Origin: Candidatus Woesearchaeota archaeon
GTDB lineage: Archaea; Nanobdellota; Nanobdellia; Woesearchaeales; GW2011-AR4
Assembly: GCA_018303645.1 (NCBI GenBank)
Contig: JAGVXR010000049.1
Coordinates: 1-10,529, forward strand
Length of the DNA: 10,529 nucleotides
Direction: 5' to 3'
Below are positions 1 through 5,786 of this stretch, one piece after another (the stretch's first letter is position 1; every line of letters starts with the position of its first letter). The translations under genes were made by a program, and so were the position numbers. Under the pieces are notes generated by a model. The model did not search any database, was not told where the DNA came from, and saw only the letters and a list, made by a program, of their open reading frames with translations.

Positions 1-278
1 AAATCATCCAATTCCCGTGTCTTGAAATGCTTAGGGTCGTACCTATATACTCCTTTCTTAATCTTTTGTAGATAACCAGTTTGGTGCAATTTGCGAATGC
101 CCCTATCAGGATCCCTAAATACCTTACCAGTTCGCTTTAGGTATTCAGCAGTAACCCAATCTACAACTTCAGGATGAGGCACATCTCTGTTTGGATTTTT
201 CTTAAAGAATTCCATAAGCATTTCAGATTGAACAATGTCGCTTGCTTTGTTATCTTTTGATTGTTTCAAGGCTATCAC
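1..278 (-). CDS. Partial protein, probable restriction endonuclease N-terminus (3' end beyond window)
   Basis: The reverse strand is open from a GTG at 278 to the window edge (92 codons), and a TAA lies directly before the GTG. No ATG is available until codon 20. A TTG at 269 is a possible start because GTGAT, resembling the archaeal ribosome-binding core, lies 4 nt before it. The visible residues are basic and read like a winged-helix domain: a helical stretch with EMLMEFFKKNP, then WVTAEYLKRTGKVF, RDPDRGIRKLHQTGYL and KKGVYRYDP, a helix-turn-helix-plus-wing pattern. The gene lies 16 nt after a DNA methyltransferase on the same strand, so I infer it is the cognate restriction enzyme. From memory, this N-terminus resembles proteins with a C-terminal HNH nuclease domain, but that part is outside the window. 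It could instead be a DNA-binding regulator of the pair. Confidence 0.55.
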   Translation of the reverse strand, partial: MIALKQSKDNKASDIVQSEMLMEFFKKNPNRDVPHPEVVDWVTAEYLKRTGKVFRDPDRGIRKLHQTGYLQKIKKGVYRYDPKHFKTRELDD

Positions 279-294
279 TTACATTATTAAATAT

Positions 295-1089
295 TTAATT
301 CTCATCAATAATGATGTTCAATTTGGCTTGTGACATTTTTTCTTTTGCTGAATTTAATCTTTTTTCTGCAACTTTACAATATTCTTTTGAAATGTCGATA
401 TGGATAAAATTGCGATTTGTTTTTTTAGCGACAACCGCAACAGTCCCAGTCCCCCCAAACATATCAAGAACCGTATTGCCTTTATAAGAATAAAATTTAA
501 TTAAGCGGTATATAATTTCTTCTGGAAATGGGGCAGGATGCCCATTTCTTTGTGTTTCAGGAGGAATTTGCCAAAAACCATCGGAAAATTTCATAAACTC
601 TTCATTTGTAATATCAGCATCTTTTGAGTTACCTTCTAATTTTGGCTGGAATTTTGAAAAAACTAAAATATACTCCCATGATGGAACTATGTGCGGATTT
701 GAAGGACTTTTGAAACTTCCCCATGCAGTCCTTTTAAGCATTGTTTGCTTATACCATACTATCTCAGTTCTAAATTTCATGCCCATTTTTGTCAATTGGT
801 TAATGAAATCATGATGTAGTGGAACAAAATTACTTATTCCTGTCGGGGCAATGTTCAAGCAAAACCTGCCGCCAGTAACTAAAACCCTTTTTGTTTCTTT
901 CCAGACATTATTCAGCCATTTAAGGTATTCTTTATAGTCCATTTTATCATTGTGGTTATCATAATCTTTGCCAACATTATAAGGCGGCGAAGTTATTGCC
1001 AAATGGACGGAATTAGAAGGAATTTTAGCTAATTCAGCTAATACATCACCGCATTTTATGCTTTCGTATTTAAACTGCATTTGAGCCAT
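295..1089 (-). CDS. Beta-class DNA methyltransferase (N4-cytosine or N6-adenine)
   Basis: This 264-residue S-adenosylmethionine-dependent DNA amino-methyltransferase has its catalytic motif IV, TSPPYN, at residues 33-38. The AdoMet-binding motif I, VLDMFGGTGT, comes near the C-terminus at 207-216. That order, catalytic before AdoMet-binding, defines the beta class. The family signature GHPAPFPEEI precedes motif I at about 184-192. The variable stretch around 110-175 probably holds the target recognition part. SPPY is found in both m4C and m6A enzymes, so the modified base is uncertain. The ATG at 1089 is used; an ATG at 1080 would shorten it by three residues. No Shine-Dalgarno is seen, but TATA-like sequences lie upstream. 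The following gene starts 16 nt later and is probably the restriction partner. Length and motifs look complete. Confidence 0.92.
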   Translation of the reverse strand: MAQMQFKYESIKCGDVLAELAKIPSNSVHLAITSPPYNVGKDYDNHNDKMDYKEYLKWLNNVWKETKRVLVTGGRFCLNIAPTGISNFVPLHHDFINQLTKMGMKFRTEIVWYKQTMLKRTAWGSFKSPSNPHIVPSWEYILVFSKFQPKLEGNSKDADITNEEFMKFSDGFWQIPPETQRNGHPAPFPEEIIYRLIKFYSYKGNTVLDMFGGTGTVAVVAKKTNRNFIHIDISKEYCKVAEKRLNSAKEKMSQAKLNIIIDEN

Positions 1090-1120
1090 CTTTTTTAAAC
1101 CCTTTATTAGTAAAATTAGG

Positions 1121-1140
1121 ATATATTTAAGCTTTATAAA
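1121..1140 (-). promoter_or_regulatory. TATA-like promoter elements for the methyltransferase gene
   Basis: On the reverse strand TTTATAAA (1140-1133) and TTAAATATAT (1130-1121) lie about 47 and 36 nt before the methyltransferase ATG. Either could serve as an archaeal TATA box giving a short leader of roughly 8-20 nt. TTTATAAA is its own complement, so it could also be read on the plus strand, but a better plus-strand box lies at 1164-1171. Confidence 0.45.
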
Positions 1141-1163
1141 TCTTACACAAAGATGTCCAGTGG

Positions 1164-1171
1164 TATAAATA
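1164..1171 (+). promoter_or_regulatory. TATA box of the mre11/sbcD gene
   Basis: TATAAATA is centred about 36 nt before the ATG at 1204, which predicts transcription starting near 1195 and a leader of about 10 nt. Because this box lies inside the longer open frame that begins at 1153, it argues that the 17 extra N-terminal residues are not part of the protein. Confidence 0.6.
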
Positions 1172-1203
1172 CCTTTAAAAAACCAATAATATTACCACTA
1201 TGC

Positions 1204-2421
1204 ATGAAATTCGCACATTTAGCGGACTGCCACATTGGCTCATGGAGAGACCCGAAGCTTAAGGATACAAGCACTTTGGCTTTCTGCAAGGCAGTTGACA
1301 AGTGCGTAAGAGAAAAAGTTGACTTTATTCTGATTGCAGGCGACTTGTTCAACACTTCATTTCCAAGGCTTGATAATCTGAAGACAGTTGTGACAAAATT
1401 CAAGCAGTTAAAAGACTTGAACATTCCAGTTTACATTGTGCCAGGCTCTCATGACTACAGCCCAAGCGGCAAAACAATTCTTGATGTTCTCGAAGAGGCT
1501 GGATTGTTTGTCAATGTCTTCAAGGGAAGCGTTGAAAACGGCAAGTTAAGGCTTAATTTCACAACTGACAAAAAAACAGGGGCAAAAATAACTGGGATGC
1601 TTGGCAAGAGAGGGGCTCTTGAAAAGTCTTACTATGAAAAATTGATTCTTGACAATCTTGAAGATGAGGGTGGCTATAAAATATTCATATTTCACTCAGG
1701 AATTGACGAGCTGAAGCCGAAGGAGATGGAAAATATAATATCGCAGCCGTTGTCATTATTGCCGAGGGGATTTGACTATTATGCAGGAGGGCATGTCCAT
1801 ATTGTTGACGACAGGCAGATTGACGGCTATGGCAGGATTGCTTACCCAGGCCCATTGTTCCCGAACAGCTTTGCAGAGCTTGAGAAGCTTGAAAGGGGTG
1901 GGTTTTACATTGTTGAGGATGGCAAAGCAAGGTGGGAGCCGATACAGATTTATAATATTGAAAAACTGCAGGTTGACTGCAACCATAAATCCCCTGAAGA
2001 CATAAAAAATGAGGTTTTAAATCATTTCAAAAACAAGGAATTGAATAATACAATAGTTCTAATTAGACTGGGGGGCACTCTTGAGTCGGGAAAGCCAAGC
2101 GACATTGATTTCAAAGAGATATTTACTTTCCTTTATGATAAATCTGCATATTTTGTGATGAAAAGCTCGCATGCAGTCTCTTCCAAAGAGTTTGAGGAGA
2201 TAAAGACAGATGCAAGAAACGTTGAGGACATTGAGTCATTTTTGATAAAGGAGCATCTTGGGCAGATCAAGCTGGAAAACTTAAGCTTGGAAAAGGAAGA
2301 AGAATTAATAAAATCATTTATGAAAATTCTAAGTACAGAAAAGCAGGAAGGTGAAACAGTTCCGGACTTTGAGAAAAGGGTTAAGGAGGAAATTGGAAGG
2401 GTTTTGGAGATGGAGTTGTAA
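1204..2421 (+). CDS. mre11: Mre11/SbcD-type DNA repair nuclease (calcineurin-like phosphoesterase)
   Basis: This 405-residue protein is a metal-dependent double-strand break repair exo/endonuclease, normally acting with the Rad50/SbcC ATPase. Metal-site residues appear in family order: D8 and H10 (LADCHIG), D47 (GDLFN), H83 (GSHD), H164 (FHSG), and H197/H199 (GGHVH). The usual GNHD motif reads GSHD here, so Ser82 replaces a metal-binding Asn. The phosphoesterase domain covers about 1-225. A capping domain follows, and the charged C-terminal helices (about 325-405) are where Rad50 usually binds. I chose the ATG at 1204 because family members begin directly at the MKFAHLADCHIG segment and a TATA box lies 36 nt upstream; the frame is also open from 1153. 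No rad50 is in the window. The gene is divergent from the methyltransferase and probably monocistronic. Confidence 0.88.
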   Translation: MKFAHLADCHIGSWRDPKLKDTSTLAFCKAVDKCVREKVDFILIAGDLFNTSFPRLDNLKTVVTKFKQLKDLNIPVYIVPGSHDYSPSGKTILDVLEEAGLFVNVFKGSVENGKLRLNFTTDKKTGAKITGMLGKRGALEKSYYEKLILDNLEDEGGYKIFIFHSGIDELKPKEMENIISQPLSLLPRGFDYYAGGHVHIVDDRQIDGYGRIAYPGPLFPNSFAELEKLERGGFYIVEDGKARWEPIQIYNIEKLQVDCNHKSPEDIKNEVLNHFKNKELNNTIVLIRLGGTLESGKPSDIDFKEIFTFLYDKSAYFVMKSSHAVSSKEFEEIKTDARNVEDIESFLIKEHLGQIKLENLSLEKEEELIKSFMKILSTEKQEGETVPDFEKRVKEEIGRVLEMEL

Positions 2422-2443
2422 TCATTGTTACTACTTTAGGAAA

Positions 2444-2453
2444 GTTTAAAAAG
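2444..2453 (+). promoter_or_regulatory. TATA-like element before the acyl carrier protein gene
   Basis: GTTTAAAAAG is centred about 36 nt before the ATG at 2484, the same spacing as seen before mre11. It lies in the gap after the mre11 stop, so the next gene probably has its own promoter. This spacing favours the ATG at 2484 over the GTG at 2469. Confidence 0.4.
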
Positions 2454-2483
2454 TGAACTCTTTAACATGTGTACGATACGATT

Positions 2484-2786
2484 ATGGATGAAAAACAACA
2501 AAAGCAAATAAACCAAAAAATTGTTGGCATTGTAAAGGAGTCTCTTGTAGATTTTGGTGAAGTTAATCTAACAACTAGACTTATTGAGGATTTAGATTTA
2601 GATTCGCTTAATTTTCTCGAATTAACGCTAGATTTAGAAAATAGAATAGAAGGATTAAGCGGGAAAAAAATCAAGTTTCCAGATAAAGATGTTAAAAATC
2701 TACGTACTAATGGAAATGTAGCTGTTATTGATGTAGTAGCATATGTTGAAACTTATATAGAAACACATGGAATCTATCTAAAATAA
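2484..2786 (+). CDS. Acyl carrier protein-like protein
   Basis: This 100-residue protein has the size and pattern of an acyl carrier protein. The LIEDLDLDSLNFLEL motif at about residues 33-47 contains Ser41, the expected attachment site for 4'-phosphopantetheine, which carries acyl groups as thioesters. Four-helix-type amphipathic stretches surround it, and the C-terminus VIDVVAYVETYIE matches the last helix. The ATG at 2484 is preferred from the TATA spacing; an in-frame GTG at 2469 would add five residues. No fatty acid or polyketide enzyme and no phosphopantetheinyl transferase lies nearby, so the acyl substrate is unknown. Archaea usually make isoprenoid lipids without this protein, so transfer from bacteria is plausible. 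By eye the coding sequence is more AT-rich than mre11. Confidence 0.82.
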   Translation: MDEKQQKQINQKIVGIVKESLVDFGEVNLTTRLIEDLDLDSLNFLELTLDLENRIEGLSGKKIKFPDKDVKNLRTNGNVAVIDVVAYVETYIETHGIYLK

Positions 2787-2827
2787 AAACTTAATCAATA
2801 CACAAAATTTTAATTAAAACAATAAAT

Positions 2828-2885
2828 TTATCCAATCATCCTTAAAATTATCTCATTAGCCTCCTTAGGAGTTGCTTTTCCTCAA
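2828..2885 (-). pseudogene. Remnant of a gatB 3' end
   Basis: The reverse strand reads GKATPKEANEIILRMIG then TAA, a close match to the intact GatB tail GKATPKKVNEIILRLIREE. At the DNA level 2831-2883 matches 3619-3671 at about 45 of 53 positions by eye. Homology stops abruptly upstream, where an in-frame TGA directly precedes the GK codons. The last two Glu codons of the intact tail are missing. The piece is too short to be a gene. It points the same way as gatB and lies about 720 bp beyond it, with the antitoxin-toxin pair between the two copies. Confidence 0.8.
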
Positions 2886-2903
2886 AGCTTAAAAACCGAA
2901 AGA

Positions 2904-2911
2904 TTTATAAG
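2904..2911 (+). promoter_or_regulatory. TATA box of the antitoxin-toxin operon
   Basis: TTTATAAG lies about 29 nt before the antitoxin ATG at 2937, predicting a nearly leaderless transcript. It overlaps the left arm of the palindrome at 2909-2928. Confidence 0.55.
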
Positions 2912-2928
2912 TAAGAAAATTCTTACTT
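2909..2928 (+). promoter_or_regulatory. Palindromic operator candidate for antitoxin autoregulation
   Basis: AAGTAAGAA (2909-2917) and TTCTTACTT (2920-2928) are perfect 9-base inverted arms around a 2-base AA centre. The site overlaps the end of the TATA box and ends 8 nt before the antitoxin ATG. A dimeric AbrB-type protein bound here would block transcription factors or polymerase. Autorepression is usual for this class of operon; binding itself is inferred. Confidence 0.6.
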
Positions 2929-2936
2929 TTACCGAG

Positions 2937-3263
2937 ATGATAACAAAGACGATAAAAGTATCTGGCAAAGGGCAGATAGCCATTCCTCCAAAGACGATAA
3001 AAGTATCTGGCAAAGGGCAGATAGCCATTCCTCAAACTATAAGGGATAAGGCTGGAATAAAGAAAGGTGACGAGCTGATTATTTTTGAGTCCAATGGCAA
3101 GATTTTAATTGAGAAGGTGCAAAAAGTGTCGGAAAAAATCAAGGATGATTTCAAGGATTTGGTGAAGTTCAGCGAGCAGTCTTTAGAGGATGTGTGGGGA
3201 AACAAGGCTGATGATGTTTGGAATAGCTATCTATCTAAAAAGATGATTGGTCCAAGGCATTAA
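2937..3263 (+). CDS. AbrB/MazE-family antitoxin with internal 15-residue duplication
   Basis: This 108-residue protein has an N-terminal SpoVT-AbrB swapped-hairpin DNA-binding domain, with KVSGKGQIAIP followed by TIRDKAGIKKGDELIIF and a GKILIEK strand. The first strand-and-loop unit KTIKVSGKGQIAIPP (residues 4-18) is repeated as KTIKVSGKGQIAIPQ (19-33), so the protein is 15 residues longer than a normal form beginning MITKTIKVSGKG. The C-terminal part (FSEQSLEDVWGNKADDVWNS) resembles the toxin-wrapping tails of MazE-like antitoxins. The MazF-like toxin gene begins 9 nt after its stop, so the two are co-transcribed. The ATG at 2937 fits the TATA spacing, and no start codon lies within the duplicated unit. 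Whether the duplicated form still folds and binds DNA is unknown. Confidence 0.88.
   Translation: MITKTIKVSGKGQIAIPPKTIKVSGKGQIAIPQTIRDKAGIKKGDELIIFESNGKILIEKVQKVSEKIKDDFKDLVKFSEQSLEDVWGNKADDVWNSYLSKKMIGPRH
2944..3033 (+). repeat. Perfect 45-bp tandem duplication inside the antitoxin gene
   Basis: Copy 1 (2944-2988) and copy 2 (2989-3033) are identical at all 45 positions. The next base outside each end breaks the repeat. The unit is exactly 15 codons, so the reading frame is kept. Confidence 0.95.
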
Positions 3264-3272
3264 AAATTAAAA

Positions 3273-3608
3273 ATGGAAATCAAGCAAAAAGATATTGTCT
3301 TGCTGCCTTACCCATTCACTGATTTGAAAGGCAAGAAAATAAGGCCCGCACTTGTTGTTTCAAATGATTCCGTAAACAGCAAGTCAAAAGACTGCATAAT
3401 GCTTCCATTAACCTCGGTTATTAAGGATGAACCTTATTCCATTGCGATTAATCAGGAGGATTTAAGTTCAGGGCAACTGATAAAGTCAAGCAGGATAAAG
3501 ATTGATAAAATATTCACGGTTGAGAAAAGGTTAATAGTGATGAAGATTGGAATATTGAGCCATAATACTTTCGAAAAAGTAAAAGAAGAACTTTTTAATA
3601 TATTTTAA
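3273..3608 (+). CDS. mazF: MazF/PemK-like mRNA interferase toxin
   Basis: This 111-residue protein matches the MazF/PemK/Kid ribonuclease family in size and layout. The N-terminus DIVLLPYPFTD is the usual first strand, and KKIRPALVVSN (residues 21-31) carries the conserved Arg24. IMLPLTS (42-48) gives the conserved threonine (T47), and SSRIKIDKIFTV (72-83) is the later core strand. Such toxins cleave cellular mRNA in the cytoplasm unless bound by the antitoxin. The gene begins 9 nt after the AbrB-type antitoxin stop and has no visible Shine-Dalgarno. Its TAA ends one base before the stop of convergent gatB, so the two transcripts must overlap at their 3' ends. Nothing looks truncated. The cleavage sequence cannot be read from the protein. 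Confidence 0.88.
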   Translation: MEIKQKDIVLLPYPFTDLKGKKIRPALVVSNDSVNSKSKDCIMLPLTSVIKDEPYSIAINQEDLSSGQLIKSSRIKIDKIFTVEKRLIVMKIGILSHNTFEKVKEELFNIF

Positions 3609-3609
3609 T

Positions 3610-5028
3610 TTATTCTTCTCTAATCAACCTCAAAATTATCTCATTAACCTTTTTTGGTGTTGCTTTTCCTCTTGTTTTTTTCATTATAACTCCAACGATA
3701 AAATTTAAAGCTCTTTTTTCTCCCTTCTTATAGTCCTCAACTGCCTTTGAATTTTCCCTTATAGCCTCTTTGCAATATTTCTCCAGTTCAGAAACATCAG
3801 AAACAGCTTCCAAGCCTTCTTTTTTGACATATTCTTTCACATCAAACGGCTTTTCAACAAGCTTTTCCAATAGTTTTGCTGCAACATTGTCTGTTATTTT
3901 TTTGTTTTCAACAAGCTTTAATAAACCAATCATGTGCTTTTCGTCAATCTCAACTTCGTGCAGTTCTTTTTTATTGTAGTTTAAAACTCTAACTAACTCT
4001 CTTCTTAGCCATTTGGCAGCCAATACTGGATTTATTTCTTCTGCAACCTTCTCGAACATCTCAGCCAATTCTTTTTCTGCGGCAAGAATTTCAGCATCTT
4101 CTTTCTTTATCTTGTGCTTCTCAATGAATTTCTTTACCTTGTCTTGCGCTAATTCAGGCATTCCTTTTTTGATTTCCTTGAGCCATTTGTCATCAATATC
4201 AACAATTGTCAAGTCAGTGTCAATTATATAGCCATAGTCCTCCTCTGTTTCCTTTTTTCTCAATGAAAATGTAATCCCTTTCTCAGAATCCCATGCCCTT
4301 GTCTCCTGCTCAATTTTTTTATGCTTTATCTCATTTTTTTGCCTGTTCACTTCATAAACCAAAGCCCTTTCTATCTCCTTGAACCCCGTTATGTTTTTTA
4401 TCTCGACTCTTGTATAGCCGCTTTCTTTTATTGATACATTTGCATCTGCCTTTATTATTCCGCTGTTTATGTCAAAAATCTCAAGATAATTTAGAATGGT
4501 GATTAATTGCTTCATAAAATCCCTGGCTTCATCAGGACTTTCCAGTTCAGGCTCTGTGACAATCTCAACAAGAGGATTGCCGCTTCTGTTATAGTCAACC
4601 AAAACATACTGGCTTTCTTTCATGCCTGCAGGATGCACTAAAGATGCAGGGTCCTCTTCCATATGCACTCTTGTTATGCCGATTTCTTTGCCATCCCTCA
4701 ATCTTAATTTTCCGCTTTTGCCAAGCGGGATTTCGTATTGCGAAATCTGATAATTCTTTGGCATGTCAGGATAGAAGTAAGACTTTCTTGAGAAAATAAG
4801 TTCAGGAGAAATTTTGCAGTTCAAGGCTAAACATAATTTCAATGCAAATTCAACTGCTTTTTTATTGAGAACGGGCTTTGAGCCTGGCATTCCCAAGCAT
4901 GTTGGGCAAGTTCTTGTATTTGGCTCTTCGCTTCCATGAGTTGGGCAACCGCAAAAAAGCTTTGTTTTGCAGTCTAGCTCTGCGTGGATTTCAAGGCCTA
5001 TGATGATGTCTGATGTGAAGTGTTTCAT
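3610..5028 (-). CDS. gatB: Asp-tRNA(Asn)/Glu-tRNA(Gln) amidotransferase subunit B
   Basis: GatB is the tRNA-binding and kinase-like subunit of the GatCAB complex, which turns misacylated Asp-tRNA(Asn) or Glu-tRNA(Gln) into the amide form using ammonia from GatA. From the ATG at 5028 it has 472 residues. It begins DIIIGLEIHAELDCKTKLF and has a zinc-type set C26, C28, C41, C44 (CGC and CPTC). The active-site stretch HMEEDPASLVHPAG, the segment DYNRSGNPLVEIVTEPE and KADANVSI follow. The C-terminal helical YqeY-like domain ends in GKATPKKVNEIILRLI. The frame is open for 17 more codons, to 5079, but the family starts near MKHFTSDIIIGLE and TATA-like boxes fall in that extension. gatA is about 4 kb away rather than adjacent. 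The gene converges on mazF with a 1-nt gap, and a broken copy of its tail lies beyond that gene. Confidence 0.95.
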   Translation of the reverse strand: MKHFTSDIIIGLEIHAELDCKTKLFCGCPTHGSEEPNTRTCPTCLGMPGSKPVLNKKAVEFALKLCLALNCKISPELIFSRKSYFYPDMPKNYQISQYEIPLGKSGKLRLRDGKEIGITRVHMEEDPASLVHPAGMKESQYVLVDYNRSGNPLVEIVTEPELESPDEARDFMKQLITILNYLEIFDINSGIIKADANVSIKESGYTRVEIKNITGFKEIERALVYEVNRQKNEIKHKKIEQETRAWDSEKGITFSLRKKETEEDYGYIIDTDLTIVDIDDKWLKEIKKGMPELAQDKVKKFIEKHKIKKEDAEILAAEKELAEMFEKVAEEINPVLAAKWLRRELVRVLNYNKKELHEVEIDEKHMIGLLKLVENKKITDNVAAKLLEKLVEKPFDVKEYVKKEGLEAVSDVSELEKYCKEAIRENSKAVEDYKKGEKRALNFIVGVIMKKTRGKATPKKVNEIILRLIREE

Positions 5029-5050
5029 TTTTATTAATAAACTCAAAAAG

Positions 5051-5070
5051 TATTTAAAACTATTTAAATC
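5051..5070. promoter_or_regulatory. Shared divergent promoter region, gatB and DUF3800 gene
   Basis: Two near-identical 10-base units, TATTTAAAAC (5051-5060) and TATTTAAATC (5061-5070), stand in tandem between the two divergent genes. On the reverse strand ATTTAAATA (5069-5061) is centred 37 nt before the gatB ATG. On the plus strand TATTTAAA (5051-5058) is centred about 26 nt before the ATG at 5081. The same AT core may serve both directions. Confidence 0.5.
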
Positions 5071-5080
5071 AATGTCCAAA

Positions 5081-5695
5081 ATGACTAGAGAAGTTTATAT
5101 TTTTATTGATGAAAGCGGCGATTTGGGAAAACATGGCTCTAGGTATTTTATAATTGCTGCCCTTTGCATCACAAACCCAAAAATTCTGTATAATCTAATT
5201 AAAAGAATCAGACAAAGAAAACTAAAGAAAAAAATCAAAGGATTAAGCGAAATAAAAGCTAATAATTCCGATGATGAGATAAGGAATTTTATTCTTAATA
5301 AATTAGCAAATGCTGAATGTGAATTTCATATAATTGTAGTTGATAAATCCCAAGTAAAAGACTATTTATTTGATAAGAAAGATAAGCTTTACAATTATAT
5401 AGCGGGCATTCTAGTTGAGCATGCCCAAGTAGGCTATGACAATATTAAATTGATAATTGACAAAAAATACAGAAGCAGTTTATTGAGGACCGATTTTGAC
5501 GATTATGTTAAAAATTTTAAAGTTAAATGGAATGCAAAACTAAGCATAGAGCATCTCGAGTCTAATGAGAATTTGGGCTTGCAGGCTGTTGATTTTGTTG
5601 CTTGGGCAATTCACAGAAAGTACAACACATCTGATGATAAATTCTATAAAATAATAGAAAAAAGAATCAAGAATTTGCTACATCTGTGGAAATAA
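5081..5695 (+). CDS. DUF3800 family protein
   Basis: The N-terminus YIFIDESGDLG (residues 6-16, with D10, E11, D14) is the hallmark of DUF3800. Further acidic positions fit the family: SEIKAN (E57, K59), IIDKK (D127) and LQAVDFVAWA (D171). The spacing resembles an RNase H-like metal site, so a nuclease role is an inference; no activity is established from the sequence. These proteins are often seen near phage and defence genes. With the ATG at 5081 it has 204 residues; an ATG at 5072 would add MSK. The open frame reaches back to 4967, but that part overlaps gatB on the other strand and lies upstream of the hallmark motif, so I reject it. It is divergent from gatB and alone on its strand here. 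A GC-rich hairpin begins at the base after its stop codon. Confidence 0.82.
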   Translation: MTREVYIFIDESGDLGKHGSRYFIIAALCITNPKILYNLIKRIRQRKLKKKIKGLSEIKANNSDDEIRNFILNKLANAECEFHIIVVDKSQVKDYLFDKKDKLYNYIAGILVEHAQVGYDNIKLIIDKKYRSSLLRTDFDDYVKNFKVKWNAKLSIEHLESNENLGLQAVDFVAWAIHRKYNTSDDKFYKIIEKRIKNLLHLWK

Positions 5696-5767
5696 GGTCG
5701 CGGACCCCAGACCCACATAAGCGTGCACCTCAAGGTACACATGGGACTCTGGGACTTACCCGCAGAG
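5696..5767. other. GC-rich hairpin element, candidate structured RNA or element end
   Basis: This 72-base segment is clearly GC-rich in an AT-rich setting and codes for nothing evident. It folds as nested stems: GCGG (5700-5703) with CCGC (5760-5763); CCCAGA (5706-5711) with TCTGGG (5748-5753); CCCA (5712-5715) with TGGG (5742-5745); GTG (5723-5725) with CAC (5738-5740); and ACC (5727-5729) with GGT (5734-5736), closed by a TCAA loop. That is about 20 base pairs with an AC bulge and an internal loop. The left end can instead form a local GGTC-GACC hairpin. It sits between convergent genes. It could be a non-coding RNA, a 3' UTR or terminator structure, or the end of a mobile element. I do not recognise a known RNA class. 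The strand is undecided. Confidence 0.6.
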
Positions 5768-5786
5768 TAGTCTATTATATATTGGA

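Noticed and set aside
1153..1203. Upstream extension of the mre11 frame from an ATG at 1153
   Set aside because: The extension is not typical of the family, which begins at the MKFAHLADCHIG segment, and it contains the TATA box at 1164-1171.
1685..1986. Open frames antisense to or out of frame with mre11
   Set aside because: They lack protein-like composition and lie wholly inside a gene with intact motifs.
4967..5080. Long N-terminal extension of the DUF3800 frame
   Set aside because: It overlaps the gatB coding start on the other strand, and the family motif IDESGD lies near the N-terminus in homologues.
5696..5767. tRNA gene in the GC-rich segment
   Set aside because: Length is right, but neither strand shows a TTC T-loop, a cloverleaf or a 7-bp acceptor stem; the fold is one long hairpin.
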